Origin: CAWEYO01 sp963813315
GTDB lineage: Bacteria; Pseudomonadota; Alphaproteobacteria; Rhizobiales; Rhizobiaceae
Direction: 5' to 3'
Assembly (NCBI GenBank): GCA_963813315.1
Contig: CAWEYO010000017.1
Span: 186,001 to 250,000, forward strand
Length of the DNA: 64,000 bases
Shown: in pieces, positions 27,924-40,476 of the stretch
How the letters are laid out: each line of letters starts with the position of its first letter
Numbering within the stretch: the first letter of the stretch is position 1
Translations under genes and position numbers: made by a program
The notes under the pieces: model-generated
What the model was told of the DNA's origin: nothing
Databases searched by the model: none
The model's input: the letters and a program-made list of their open reading frames with translations, nothing else

Positions 27924-28902
27924 TCAAGGAATGAGTACGGTCGTCCCGGTGGTCTTGCGCCCTTCAAGATCGGCGTGCGCCTGAGCCGCGTCCTTCAGCG
28001 CATAGCGCTGGTTGATTTTGATCCTGACCGCACCCTGCGCGACGACATCGAACAGCGCCTGTGCCGATGCCTCCAGCTCCTCGCGCTTGGCGATGTAAGT
28101 GAAAATCGTCGGCCGTGGTCGCAAACAGCGAGCCTTTTTGCGCCAGAAGCGCAAGGTTGAACGGCGGTATCGGCCCGGACGACTGGCCGAAGCTGACGAA
28201 CATGCCGAAGGGCCTCAGGCAATCGAGCGAACCGGGAAACGTATCCTTGCCGACCGAATCGTAGACGACGTCGCAACATCCTGCCGCCGGTGATCTTCCT
28301 TGACCGCTTCGACGAAATCCGCGTTCTTGTAGTTGATGACGTGGTCGAAGCCGTGCGCCTTGGCGAGCGCGATCTTTTCGGCGGAACCGGCGGTGCCGAT
28401 CACGGTCGCGCCGAGATGCTTCGCCCATTGGCCGAGGATCAGCCCGACGCCGCCGGCGGCGGCATGGTAGAGGATCGTATCGCCGGCGTTCACCTTGAAG
28501 GTGCGGCGCAGCAGATATTCGGCGGTCATGCCCTTCAGCATCATCGCGGCCGCCTGCTCGTCGGAGATGCCGTCGGGGATTTTCACCAGCCGGTCGGCGG
28601 CGATCACGCGTTGCTCGCAATAGGCGCCGAGCGCATCGCGTAGGCGACGCGGTCGCCCTGCTTGAGCCCGGCGACGCCTTCGCCGAGTTCCACCACCACG
28701 CCGGCTGCCTCGCCGCCCGGGATCAGCGGCAGCCCGTTCGGCGCGGCATAGAGGCCGATCCGGTAGTAGACGTCGAGGAAATTCAGCCCGATCGCCGTGT
28801 GGCGGATCAGGACCTGGCCTTCTCCCGGCCTGCCGGGATCTATGTCCTCATAGCGCAGCGCTTCCGGCCCGCCATGGGCGTGAATGTGATGGCTTTGGAC
28901 AT
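27924..28902 (-). pseudogene. NADPH:quinone oxidoreductase (zinc-less medium-chain dehydrogenase), frameshifted
   Basis: One-electron or two-electron quinone/enal reductase of the QOR group, about 325 residues. The start MSKAI at 28902 overlaps the pcs end closely, but the frame is lost within ten codons and resumes as HAHGGPEALRYEDIDPG. Family stretches are TAIGLNFLDVYYRIGLY, PGGEAAGVVVELGEGV, YHAAAGGVGLILGQWAKH and GATVIGTAGSAEKIALAKAH. Further breaks lie near 28,600, 28,280 and 28,120. The C-terminus is KTTGTTVLIP. Confidence 0.87.
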
Positions 28903-28904
28903 GG

Positions 28905-29650
28905 TCAGGCCTTTCGTCGCCCGAGTGTCGGGAAAAGCTGCATGATGCCGCCGATGCGAACAGGTAGATGCCGGTGACGGCGATGCCGACCTTGACGAAA
29001 TACGAGGCATCCATGGTCTGGACGAGCGCGAGGGCGCCGAAGGCGCACCAGGCCAGGAAGATCGCCGAGATTGAGTCGCGCAGCCGTATGACCCGCACCG
29101 GGTGCAGGAAATAGACCGGCACGAAGGTCAGGATGCCGGCGATGACGACACGGCGAACGAGACCCATTGTCCCGGCTCGATAACGAACAGCGTGAAGACG
29201 ATCATGTTCCAGACGACCGGGAACCCCTTGAAGAAGTTCTCCTTCGTCTTCATGCCGGTGTCTGCGTAATAGATCGCGCTCGAAACGACGATGATCGCCG
29301 CTGAAAGGAAGGACAGCCCCTCGCCCATGAAGCCCCGCTGGTAGAGCGCGAAGGCGGGAATGAGCACATAGGTCACGTAGTCGATGATGTTGTCGAGCAG
29401 TTCGCCCGACCAGGTCGGCAGGATTTCCTTGACCTCCAGCTTGCGCGCGATCGGCCCGTCGATGCCGTCGACGAACAGCGCCAGCCCTAGCCACCAGAAC
29501 ATCGCCGTCCAGCGCTCTTCGCTCGCCGCGACCAGCGACAAGGAACGCCAGGAAGGAGCCGGACGCCGTGAGCAGGTGAACCGAAAAGGCTCTCGCCTGC
29601 GGCCAGGTAACTTTTTTTCGCTTCACGGTCCGCGCCAGTCCAGTTTGCAT
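28905..29650 (-). pseudogene. pcs: Phosphatidylcholine synthase, frameshifted
   Basis: Membrane enzyme making phosphatidylcholine from CDP-diacylglycerol and choline, typical of rhizobia and relatives. The CDP-alcohol phosphotransferase signature is present as DGIDGPIAR, then GELLDNIIDYVTYV (D-G-x2-A-R ... G-x3-D-x3-D). The N-terminus AFSVHLLTASGSFLAFL and the end GIMQLFPTLGRRKA are family-like. There are two main shifts, near 29,545 and 29,160, and one near 28,950. The start is uncertain: ATG 29650 lacks a clear binding site. The quinone reductase follows after two bases. Confidence 0.9.
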
Positions 29651-30144
29651 ATTTCGGCCGAATGGCCGGCGAAGTTCCAATTGCACCCAAAGGCGCGCAT
29701 CCGGCTCTTGTCGGCATTGGCGACGATGATCTCCGGCGCGTATTCCGAATGGAGACCACTGTGGCGCCTTCCCGATTTTTGCCTGCGATAGGTGTGATCG
29801 CTCCGTCGACGATCATGGGAAACTGCAGGAAAGGATCAATTCTCCTTTCCATTGCCCAGCTTTGGTCGCCCATGCAACGGTCCTCGATAATCAGTGCGAC
29901 ACTAATAGCAGGGCCGCCGCCCATACAAGCAGTATCGCACCCGCAACCCGGCTTGGAAGTCTAAGTGAGACCTGTTTTTCCCCGACGGCAAACAGCGCGA
30001 TCAAGGCGATACGAATTTCGGATTCGCCACACTAGGGGCCGTTGAGATGAAACGCCGCGTTGATCCGGCGGTCAATGCTGCCCTATACGGGGACCTGTTC
30101 CTATCCCAGCGCCTGAGCATCGGCGCGAACGCCGGGGCCACGCC
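29651..30144. other. Gene-free stretch with a repeat remnant
   Basis: No supported gene. Open frames on both strands (29,487-29,924 minus, 29,662-29,964 plus) lack binding sites and recognisable sequence. The region contains the 26-base copy of the hairpin element described at 30,009-30,034. The divergent promoters of pcs and the FAD monooxygenase should lie here. Confidence 0.5.
30009..30034. repeat. Partial copy of the hairpin element (unit 2 type)
   Basis: These 26 bases are the exact reverse complement of 49070-49095, the left end, left arm and loop start of unit 2 in the hairpin array 19 kb away. The similarity fades beyond the arm (CCTTG in the loop is still shared) and the second arm is absent, so this is a decayed or half element. 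Confidence 0.75.
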
Positions 30145-31356
30145 TTGAGCCTATCAAAATCTTCGCACATCCTCGTCGCTGGCACCGGCCCGGCAGGCTT
30201 GATTGCCGCCCTCGCATTGGCCAAGGCAGGCTTTGCGGTCACGCTGATTGGTCCGAACGTTCGAAGGGATGACCGCCGCACTACTGCCCTGATGATGCCC
30301 GCGATCCGCTTTCTGGATGGCATCGGCATCGCGGGGAGGATTCAGCCGGATGCAGCCCCGTTACGCGTCATGCGGATCGTCGATGGGACGCAACGACTGA
30401 TCCGCAGCCCGGTGGTCACCTTTCGTGCCGCAGAAATCGGCGAGCAGGCTTTTGGGCTGAACATTCCAAACGCCGTCTTGAACGACGCCCTGGAAACCGC
30501 CGTCGTGGAGAACGCCGATATCGAATGGCGCAAATCCCTCGTTTCCCGCTGGGATATTGGAGCGTCTGAAATCGGCGCCCTTCTGGAGGATGGGTCTGTC
30601 GTAACAGGAACCTTGGCCGTCGCGGCGGACGGCAGGACGTCTGCCGCGCGCGAGGCTTCCGGCATCAAAACGACCACGCACCGATACGACCAGGCGGCTC
30701 TCGTGCTGACCTTTACCCACACCCGCGACCATGCAGAAACGTCAACCGAGTTTCATACCGAGACCGGACCGTTCACGCAGGTGCCGCTGCCAGGCAATCG
30801 CTCCAGCCTCGTCTGGGTCGTCAAGCCCGGGTCCGCTGCCGAATTGGCGGAAATCGATGATGCTGCTCTCTCGCGGCGGATCGAAGATCGCATGCAATCG
30901 ATGCTCGGCCGCGTAACGGTCGAACCCGGACGCCAAGTCTATCCGCTCTCGGCTGGGCTGCCTGCCCGCTTCTCCCAAAACCGCGTGGCCCTGGTCGGCG
31001 AAGCCGCTCATATCTTCCCGCCCATCGGGGCGCAAGGAATGAATCTCGGCATTAGAGATGTTCAGGAGCTTATTGATGTAGCCTCGAAAAATAGCGACGA
31101 TCCGGGTTCGGAGCCAGCTCTTGCGGACTATGACCGGCGACGGCGGCCGGATATCCTTGCACGGACCGGAGCCGTGAACCTTCTCAACATATCGCTGTTG
31201 TCGAACGTCATTCCCGCGCAGCTGTTGCGCAGTGCCGGTTTGGGTGTGCTCGGAAGCTTTGGGCCGCTTCGAGCCCTCTTCATGCGTGAGGGGCTGCATC
31301 CGGGAAGCGGCCTGCGCTCTGTTTTCGCCGATCTCCGGGACCAGATCCGGCGGTAA
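30145..31356 (+). CDS. FAD-dependent monooxygenase, UbiH/UbiF/VisC family
   Basis: 403-residue flavoprotein hydroxylase of the ubiquinone-hydroxylase family. It has the FAD motif VAGTGPAGLIAALALAKAGF at the N-terminus, VAADGRTSAARE in the middle, and VALVGEAAHIFPPIGAQGMN, the second FAD motif, near residue 290. The start is TTG at 30145; no ATG fits. The gene is intact although nearly every gene around it is frameshifted, and it looks less GC-rich. It probably hydroxylates the aromatic ring during ubiquinone synthesis or a similar aromatic substrate. Confidence 0.88.
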   Translation: MSLSKSSHILVAGTGPAGLIAALALAKAGFAVTLIGPNVRRDDRRTTALMMPAIRFLDGIGIAGRIQPDAAPLRVMRIVDGTQRLIRSPVVTFRAAEIGEQAFGLNIPNAVLNDALETAVVENADIEWRKSLVSRWDIGASEIGALLEDGSVVTGTLAVAADGRTSAAREASGIKTTTHRYDQAALVLTFTHTRDHAETSTEFHTETGPFTQVPLPGNRSSLVWVVKPGSAAELAEIDDAALSRRIEDRMQSMLGRVTVEPGRQVYPLSAGLPARFSQNRVALVGEAAHIFPPIGAQGMNLGIRDVQELIDVASKNSDDPGSEPALADYDRRRRPDILARTGAVNLLNISLLSNVIPAQLLRSAGLGVLGSFGPLRALFMREGLHPGSGLRSVFADLRDQIRR

Positions 31357-31435
31357 CATCGCCCGTTTGGGCGCGCGGGATTGAATTGATGAGCCGGCTA
31401 GTCCAAATATCGCGAGAGAATAGGCTAATGCACAT

Positions 31436-31758
31436 ATGAAAACTGCGAAATTCAGGATCGGCCAGGTGGTGCGCCACCGGTTGTTTCCGTTCCGCGGCGT
31501 CATCTTCGACGTGGATCCACAGTTCAACAACACCGAGGAATGGTACCAAGCGATCCCCGCGGAGGTCCGGCCGCGCAAGGACCAGCCCTTCTACCATCTG
31601 CTCGCGGAGAACGCCGAGACCGAATACATCGCCTATGTGTCGGAGCAGAACTGCTCGAAGATTCATCCGGCGAGCCGGTGCGCCACCCGCAGATCAGCGA
31701 AATGTTCGACAAGGCGGCCGACGGCACTTACGCGCCGAAGGAGCGCACACGTCACTAG
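31436..31758 (+). CDS. hspQ: Heat shock protein HspQ, one frameshift
   Basis: Small protein of about 107 residues that binds hemimethylated DNA and acts as a Lon specificity enhancer in enteric bacteria. The N-terminal two thirds (KFRIGQVVRHRLFPFRGVIF, then EEWYQAIPAEVRP) are in one frame. The end (GEPVRHPQISEMFDKAADGT) is in another, with the break at about 31,655. The TAG stop lies within the CTAG of the repeat that begins at 31,755, so the repeat entered at the very end of the gene. Confidence 0.88.
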
Positions 31759-31859
31759 AGCATTTTGCAGCCAAGTGGAATCACTTGGCGTCGCACAAAT
31801 GCGGCTGAATCAAGAGATAGAGCGGCGGTCCGGTTCCGTCCGGATGCACGCCGCTCTAG
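31755..31859. repeat. Dispersed CTAGAGC palindromic repeat
   Basis: 105-base element bounded by CTAG on both sides. The right part is a strong hairpin (TAGAGCGGCG pairing with CGCCGCTCTA, with an inner TCCGG/CCGGA). The left part has AAGTGGAATCACTT, itself a small palindrome. It belongs to a family abundant between genes in Mesorhizobium-like genomes. Confidence 0.75.
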
Positions 31860-31905
31860 CTGCAAGACAGCGTTCCGGCCCGATCAGGCTTCGGTTCCTC
31901 AAACG

Positions 31906-31933
31906 AAAAGAGCGGGCAATACCCGCTCTTTTT
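31906..31933. terminator. Bidirectional rho-independent terminator
   Basis: AAAAGAGCGGG (31906-31916) pairs perfectly with CCCGCTCTTTT (31922-31932) around CAATA, followed by another T. It lies between the convergent hspQ and ialB-like genes. Confidence 0.9.
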
Positions 31934-31953
31934 GCATCCTGTTCCGGATCGCC

Positions 31954-32582
31954 TTAGTTGCCGGCCTTCGCCTTGTCCTGCTCTTCCTTGAGCTTCTTGG
32001 CGAAGTCCTCGTTGTTCTTGGCGACGAAGTCCTGCAGCTTCTTCTGGCGGTCCTCGATATCGGACTGCTGCAGCGGCGGGCCGTCGAAGGCGCCGGTGAA
32101 GCCCTCCAGCGACACCTTGATCGGGTTCGGCTGGTTCTGGAAATTGACCGAGGTCAGCGTCAGCTCCGAGCCCTTCTTGAAGGAGGCGACCAGCTGGTCG
32201 GTGAGCGGCGCTTCGGCGATGCAGCGGTCCGGGAAGCAGATCACGTAGTCGAGCTTCTGCGCCTTGCCGCCGTCGATCTGCAGGCCGATGCCGGGAGGCA
32301 CCAGGCGGCCGGTCGGCACGGTCACCTGGAACACCTTGCGGTTGATCTTGCCCTTGAGCTCGATCAGGCTGACGCCGGTAACCAGCTGGCCGGTCTCCGC
32401 CGTCACGATGTTCTGCACGTTGCAGATATCGACGTCTTCCTGCTTGGTGCAGGCCTTGAACCAGCCCTGCGGGAATCTGCGGCGGCTGCTGGGCCGAAGC
32501 CGGCGAAAGGCCGGCGGCAAGCAGCCCGACCACGCCTGCGGCCATGGCCGAAAGGGTAAGCGTTGGTTTTCAGGCTTGTCAT
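31954..32582 (-). pseudogene. Invasion-associated locus B family protein, frameshifts in the N-terminal region
   Basis: Secreted protein of the IalB family, common in Rhizobiales. The body is intact: GWFKACTKQEDVDICNVQN, GKINRKVFQVTVPTGRLVPP, IGLQIDGGKAQKLDYVICFP and the charged helical end QDFVAKNNEDFAKKLKEEQD. The start ATG 32582 has GAGGA ahead. The signal peptide (MAAGVVGLLAAGLSPASAQ) is in another frame, so at least two shifts lie between 32,470 and 32,560. Periplasmic or surface location; function in non-pathogens unknown. Confidence 0.85.
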
Positions 32583-32643
32583 GTGTTCGAATTCCTCTCA
32601 AATAATCCGCGGTCCGGCCGGGATCGCCGTGAGTTTCCGCTAG

Positions 32644-32666
32644 CTGTTGCCCAATTGAGGCAACAG
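32644..32666. promoter_or_regulatory. Inverted repeat CTGTTGCC / GGCAACAG
   Basis: Perfect 8-base arms with a 7-base spacer in the 250-base gap between the divergent ialB-like and yejA-like genes. There is no T-run, so it is more likely a protein-binding site than a terminator. No regulator is encoded next to it. Confidence 0.4.
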
Positions 32667-32833
32667 CATGACTTCGGCGGGCGTGTTACACTGCGCGGGC
32701 ACTAATCCAGCCGCAAAAGCGACAATGGGTCCCGCCAGTCGGACTGCCGCAGTTCGCAGCCGTTCGTAGCGGATGCATTGTTAAGCCTGATAGTTTAGGC
32801 GCGAATCGCACAGCCGGCCACGGAGGAACCCTC

Positions 32834-34658
32834 ATGCGCCGTCTGTTCATTTCGGCCTGCTTCGCCGCCGTCTGGCTGCTTGCTCGGCTGGCAAGCCGTC
32901 GCTGTCGGCCGCGCCCTCGCACGCCATCGCCATGCATGGCGAGCCGGCGCTGCCGGCCGATTTCCCGCATTTCCCCTATGTCAATCCCGACGCGCCGAAG
33001 GGCGGACGGATCAACTATGCCTGGCCGGGCACGTTCGACAGCGTCAACCCCTTCATCGTGCAGGGCAACGGCGCGCGCGGCAGGTTCGACCTGACCTTCG
33101 GCAACAACGTCTTCGAGACGCTGATGCTGCGCTCGCGCGACGAGGCGTTCACGCTCTATCCGCTGCATCGCCAAGACGATCGAAACCGACGACGAGCGCA
33201 GCCTATGTCGAGTTCACGCTCGACCAGCGCGCCAAATTCTCGGACGGCAAGCCGGTCACGCCGGAGGACGTGATCTTCTCGCTGGAACTGCTGCGCGACA
33301 AGGGACTGCCGCGCTACGGCGTCGATCGCAGCAAGATCGCCAAGATGGAGAAGGTCGGCGAGCACGGCGTGCGGCTTACCTTCAAGGAAGCCGGACCGCG
33401 AATTGCCGCTGATGCTTGGCCTGCTGCCGATCCTGCCGAAGCACGCGACCGATGCCGAGAATTTCGACAAGTCGACGCTGAAGCCGATGATCGGCAGCGG
33501 CCCGTATCGCCTCGACAGCGTCCGAGCCGGCGAAGTCGACGTTCAAGCGCAATCCGGACTATTGGGCGAAGGACATTCCCGTCGAAGCGCGGCTTCGACA
33601 ATTACGACGAGATCCGGCTCAACTACTACCGCGACGAGAACACCATGTTCGAGGCCTTCAAGAAGGGCTCGTCGACGTCTTCATCGAGGAAAACAGCGGC
33701 CGCTGGGCGAGCGGCTACAACTTTCCCGGCGGTCGACCGCGGGCGCATCGTCAAGGAAACGTTCAAGAGCGGACTGCCGTCCGGCATGTACGGCTTCGTG
33801 CATGAACACGCGCCGCGCCGATCTTCAAGGATCGCGACGTTCGCGGCTGGCGCTCGGCGAGCCTGTTCGACTTCGAATGGGCCAACCAGAACCTGTTCTC
33901 GGGCGCCTACACGCGCACCCGCAGCTACTATGACGGTTCGGAGCTGTCGTCGTTCGGACGTCCGGCAAGCGATGCCGAGAAGGCGCTGCTGCAGCCCTAT
34001 CCCGACGCAGTTACGCCCTGAGATCATGGCCGGCGGCTGGACAGCCGCCGGCCTCCGACGGCAGCGGCCGCGACCGCGCCTTCCTGAAGAAGGGGTTCGA
34101 GAAGCTGAAGAGAGGCCGGCTACGCGCTCGAAGGACGGCCGGCATGATCGGGCCGGACGGCAAGCCGCTGGCCTTCGAGATCATGCTGAAGGGCAAAGAG
34201 GACGAACAGGTCGCGATCGCCTGGCAGCAGGTCGCTGCGAAAGCTCGGCATCGCCGTCACCATCCGCTCGGTCGACGCGCGCAGTTCCTGCAGCGCATGA
34301 TCAACTATGATTTCGACGCCATGCTCTTTCAACTACACGTCCTCGCTGTCGCCTGGGGTCGAGCAGGTCGCCCGGTGGGGCTCCGCTTCGCGCGATGCGC
34401 CGGCACATTCAATTTCGCCGGCGTCGCCGACCCGGCGGTCGACGCGATGATCGAGCACTGCATCAACGCGCAGCACGGGAGGATTTCGTCGAGGCGGTGC
34501 GGGCCTACGACCGGGTTCTGCTGAGTGGCGCCTATGTCGTTCCGCTCTATTTCCAGCCCGAGCAGTGGGTGGCGCACTGGAAGCAGCATCAAACATCCGG
34601 AGATGACGCCTATCTACGGGCTGCAGCTGCCGACGTGGTGGCACGCGCCCAGAATTGA
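32834..34658 (+). pseudogene. Peptide ABC transporter substrate-binding protein, YejA-like, many frameshifts
   Basis: Periplasmic binding protein (SBP_bac_5), about 610 residues if repaired. The start MRRLFISACFAAVWLL follows GGAGGA. The hallmark FPHFPYVNPDAPKGGRINYA, then PGTFDSVNPFIVQG, matches YejA, which imports microcin C-like peptides and oligopeptides. Further pieces are KFSDGKPVTPEDVIFSLELL, MIGSGPYRLDS, NYYRDENTMFEAFKKG and AYVVPLYFQPEQWVAHW. At least eight frame changes are present. No permease or ATPase genes follow, so this is a stand-alone binding protein gene. Confidence 0.82.
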
Positions 34659-34681
34659 GCGCAACCCAGTAGGAGCGCATC

Positions 34682-35365
34682 ATGGCCGAACGCAGACTCC
34701 ATCACGGTCGACGTGGTCTCCGATGTCGTCTGCCCGTGGTGCTTCATCGGCCAGAAGCGGCTCGACCAGCGCGGTCGGATCGTGCCCGACATCGATGTCG
34801 AGCATTCGCTGGCGGCCGTTCCAGCTCGACCCGACCATTCCGCCCGAAGGCAAGGACCGCAGGCGCTACATGCTGGACAAGTTCGGCAGCGAGGAGCGCA
34901 TCCGGCAGATGCACGCCACGATCGAACCGCTCGGCGCGGCCGAAGGCATCGACTTTCGCCTTCGACGCGATCAAGGTGTCGCCCAACACGCTCGACGCGC
35001 ATCGCGTCATCCGCTGGGCGGGAGCAGCCGGCGATGACGTGCAGAACCGGCTGGTGCGCCGGCTGTTCCAGCTCTATTTCGAGGAAGGCGCCAATATCGG
35101 CGACCACGCCGTGCTGGTCGATGCGGCGCGCGAAAGCGGCATGGATGCGTCGCTCGTCGAGAGTCTGCTCCCGACCGACGCGGACGGCGAGGCTGTGAAA
35201 ACCGAGGTCGCCACCGCTGCCCGCGCGGGCATCAGCGGCGTGCCCTGCTTCCTGCTCGAGGGCAAATACGCGGTGATGGGCGCGCAGGAAACCGCCGCGC
35301 TCGCCGACGCGATCCGGCAGGTCGCCGCAGCCAAGGCGCGCGGGGAACTTGCGGCGGAAAGCTGA
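34682..35365 (+). pseudogene. DsbA/FrnE-type oxidoreductase, several frameshifts
   Basis: Thioredoxin-fold protein of the DsbA family, about 225 residues. The active site CPWC is in ITVDVVSDVVCPWCFIGQKR at the N-terminus. The cis-Pro loop is GISGVPCFLLEGKYAVMGAQ. The middle gives DAIKVSPNTLDAHRVIRWAG. At least four shifts occur in the first 300 bases, none in the rest. No signal peptide is seen, so it is cytosolic like FrnE. It follows the yejA-like gene by 23 bases. Confidence 0.85.
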
Positions 35366-35878
35366 TCGCCGTCTGTATTCACCCGTGGACAAATTTCCCA
35401 AAAAGAATTTTTCTGCACCGAGAAAAACGAAGCGGAAACAAATGGTTGGCCTCACGATCCATCATCGATGGTCGCGAAATTGATCCAATGGCGCTGTGCC
35501 AGGATGAAACCTGACCCTTTCTGGTCAAATACAGACGCTAATCGCGCCATTCCGACGCAAAAGCTTAACTACAGGACACTCACGGAAGCGGAGTCTTTGA
35601 TGACATCAGAGATGCCATCAGAGAATGTCCTGTTACCCTTGGTCTGATCACCGGCATCGCCCTGGATTTCGCCTGTTCGCAGTCCATGCTCAAGAGGGCA
35701 CCGCTTCGATCTTTTTTGAACCGACCCGGCAACCAGCGTACCAAACGGTCGATCGGGGCAATCCGAATGCGGGCCTGACCCTGATCCCGGAGATAAGCCG
35801 GCTAATGATTTCAGGTTAACGACAGCAGCACTGCAGCTAGCCGAAATTTTTCATCGACCTGTCGCCGATGGGAAGTAT
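35366..35878. other. Gene-free stretch with an inverted repeat
   Basis: No supported gene between the dsbA-like and mfd stops. ACAGGACA (35571-35578) pairs with TGTCCTGT (35626-35633), and between them a 12-base near-tandem repeat stands (GATGACATCAGA then GATGCCATCAGA, 35599-35622). A short ORF at 35,625-35,819 has no coding features. Confidence 0.5.
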
Positions 35879-39384
<3,506 letters not shown>

Positions 39385-39394
39385 GATGCAGGTC

Positions 39395-39680
39395 TCAGAG
39401 TTTATCTTCCGGCGGAATGCCAGAATCCGGAGAAGTATGTCGGTGCGCTCGGCTTCCGGGATCGCCCGCTCTCCGGTGATCCAGGGCAGAAGCTCGGTGT
39501 CGGGCATTTCGAGAAGCCTTTCATATTGGTCGAGTTCGGCCTCGGTCAAGGCGCCGATCTCAGCGTCGGCGAAGTCCCCAGGATCAGGTCCATCTCGCGC
39601 ATGCCGCGATGCCACGAGCGGAACAGCAGCTTGCGCCGCCGCGCATCCAGCCCTTCGCTCGACCGTATCGTCCCCGTCAT
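39395..39680 (-). pseudogene. sdhE: Succinate dehydrogenase assembly factor 2 (SdhE/DUF339), frameshifted
   Basis: Small protein that attaches FAD to succinate dehydrogenase. It starts MTGTIRSSEGLDARRRKLLF with the RGMREMD motif (RGxxE) needed for flavinylation, then shifts frame near 39,580 to give ALTEAELDQYERLLEMPDTE and LLPWITGERAIP. About 95 residues. The expected stop at 39,395 is one base out of frame, so the frame reads on into mfd as it stands. Its position between recG and mfd matches other Rhizobiales. Confidence 0.87.
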
Positions 39681-39704
39681 CTCGGCATTCCCCGTGAAGG
39701 AAGC

Positions 39705-39840
39705 GGCGCATATAGCGTGGATAGCGAGGGATGTCAGCCTTGCAACAATCGTGGCGGCACCTAATCTCCGGTCGATGCCTTCGCTAACCGTCACCCCCCT
39801 CTGGCCTGCCGGCCATCTCCCCCTCAAGGGGGGAGATCAG
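39705..39840. repeat. Direct repeat, left copy (about 136 bases)
   Basis: Nearly identical to 40477-40611 in the same orientation, with fewer than ten differences. It starts GGCGCATATAGCGTGGATAG and ends at GGAGATCAG. The copies flank the hicA remnant and hicB. The left copy is just upstream of sdhE, the right just upstream of recG, so the shared intergenic region was probably duplicated when the hicAB segment arrived. Confidence 0.9.
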
Positions 39841-39949
39841 CAGTCGGCGCCGATTTCGCCAACCATCTGCCTTGCAGGGCAGACAGGAGGGCCAAAGCTG
39901 CAAATCTCCCCCCTTGAGGGGGAGATGGCCGGCAGGCCAGAGGGGGGTG
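39792..39949. repeat. Perfect 46-base inverted repeat (palindromic element)
   Basis: The arms 39792-39837 and 39904-39949 are exact reverse complements over 46 bases, with a 66-base loop. Each arm contains CTGGCCTGCCGGCC and a smaller CCCTTGAGGGGG-type palindrome. The right copy of the direct repeat (40477-40611) carries only one arm. The element ends about 15 bases before the hicA remnant. Related shorter elements occur in the pdhC linker. Confidence 0.92.
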
Positions 39950-39964
39950 AGTGGAGCGCCGCCG

Positions 39965-40128
39965 ATGGATGTCGGCTGCCGAGTGATCGAAGGACGCGGT
40001 TCCCGTGTGCGTTTTGTTTTCGGCGATGAGATAGAAACGTTTCACCGACCGCATCCGGCAAAAGAGCCAAGCGATATCAAGTGCGAGCAGCGCGCGAATT
40101 CCTGGCGAGAATTGGAGTCGGACCATGA
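39965..40128 (+). pseudogene. hicA: HicA toxin remnant, N-terminus lost, one frameshift
   Basis: The frame gives GCRVIEGRGSRVRF, FGDEIETFHRPHPAKE, then after a lost base KRYQVRAAREFLARIGVGP and TGA at 40128. This is the C-terminal two thirds of a HicA-like mRNA interferase of the FHRPHP type. The first 25-30 residues are absent; the palindromic element stands in their place. The stop overlaps the hicB start as ATGA, the usual arrangement. Toxin activity is almost certainly gone. Confidence 0.8.
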
Positions 40129-40463
40129 ACACCATGAGTTACAAGGGCTATGACGCCCGCATCGAGTATGACGATGAAGACGGGATTTTCTTCGGCAAGA
40201 TCGCAGGTATCCGCGATGGCGTGAGTTTTCATGCCGATACCGTGGCCGATCTCAAGGCTGCCTTTCGCGAGGCTGTCGACGACTATATCGAAACCTGCGC
40301 CAAGATCGGCAAGTCGCCGCAAAAACCTTACTCAGGCAACCTCATGCTTCGCGTCGATCCGGCGGTGCATGCAAAGGCTGCCCTGGCTGCCGAGATCGCC
40401 GGAATGAGCCTCAACCAATGGGGCGCGAAAGTCCTGGCCGAGGCTGTTGCTTCCGTTGACTGA
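40125..40463 (+). CDS. hicB: HicB family antitoxin
   Basis: 112 residues. The N-terminal HicB-like fold (YKGYDARIEYDDEDGIFFGK, then DTVADLKAAFREAVDDY) is followed by a ribbon-helix-helix (LMLRVDPAVHAKAALAAEIA, then MSLNQWGAKVLAEAV) that binds operator DNA. It normally neutralises HicA and represses the hicAB promoter. The gene is intact, but its partner is truncated, so it is an orphan antitoxin here. Its own promoter was probably lost with the 5' part of hicA. Confidence 0.9.
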   Translation: MNTMSYKGYDARIEYDDEDGIFFGKIAGIRDGVSFHADTVADLKAAFREAVDDYIETCAKIGKSPQKPYSGNLMLRVDPAVHAKAALAAEIAGMSLNQWGAKVLAEAVASVD

Positions 40464-40476
40464 AATTTGCTGAACC

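Noticed and set aside
29487..29924. 145-codon minus-strand ORF overlapping the pcs 5' region
   Set aside because: No binding site, no family stretch, and part of it is the shadow of the pcs frame.
35625..35819. 64-codon plus-strand ORF between dsbA-like and mfd
   Set aside because: Low coding quality and no ribosome binding site. It starts inside an inverted repeat.
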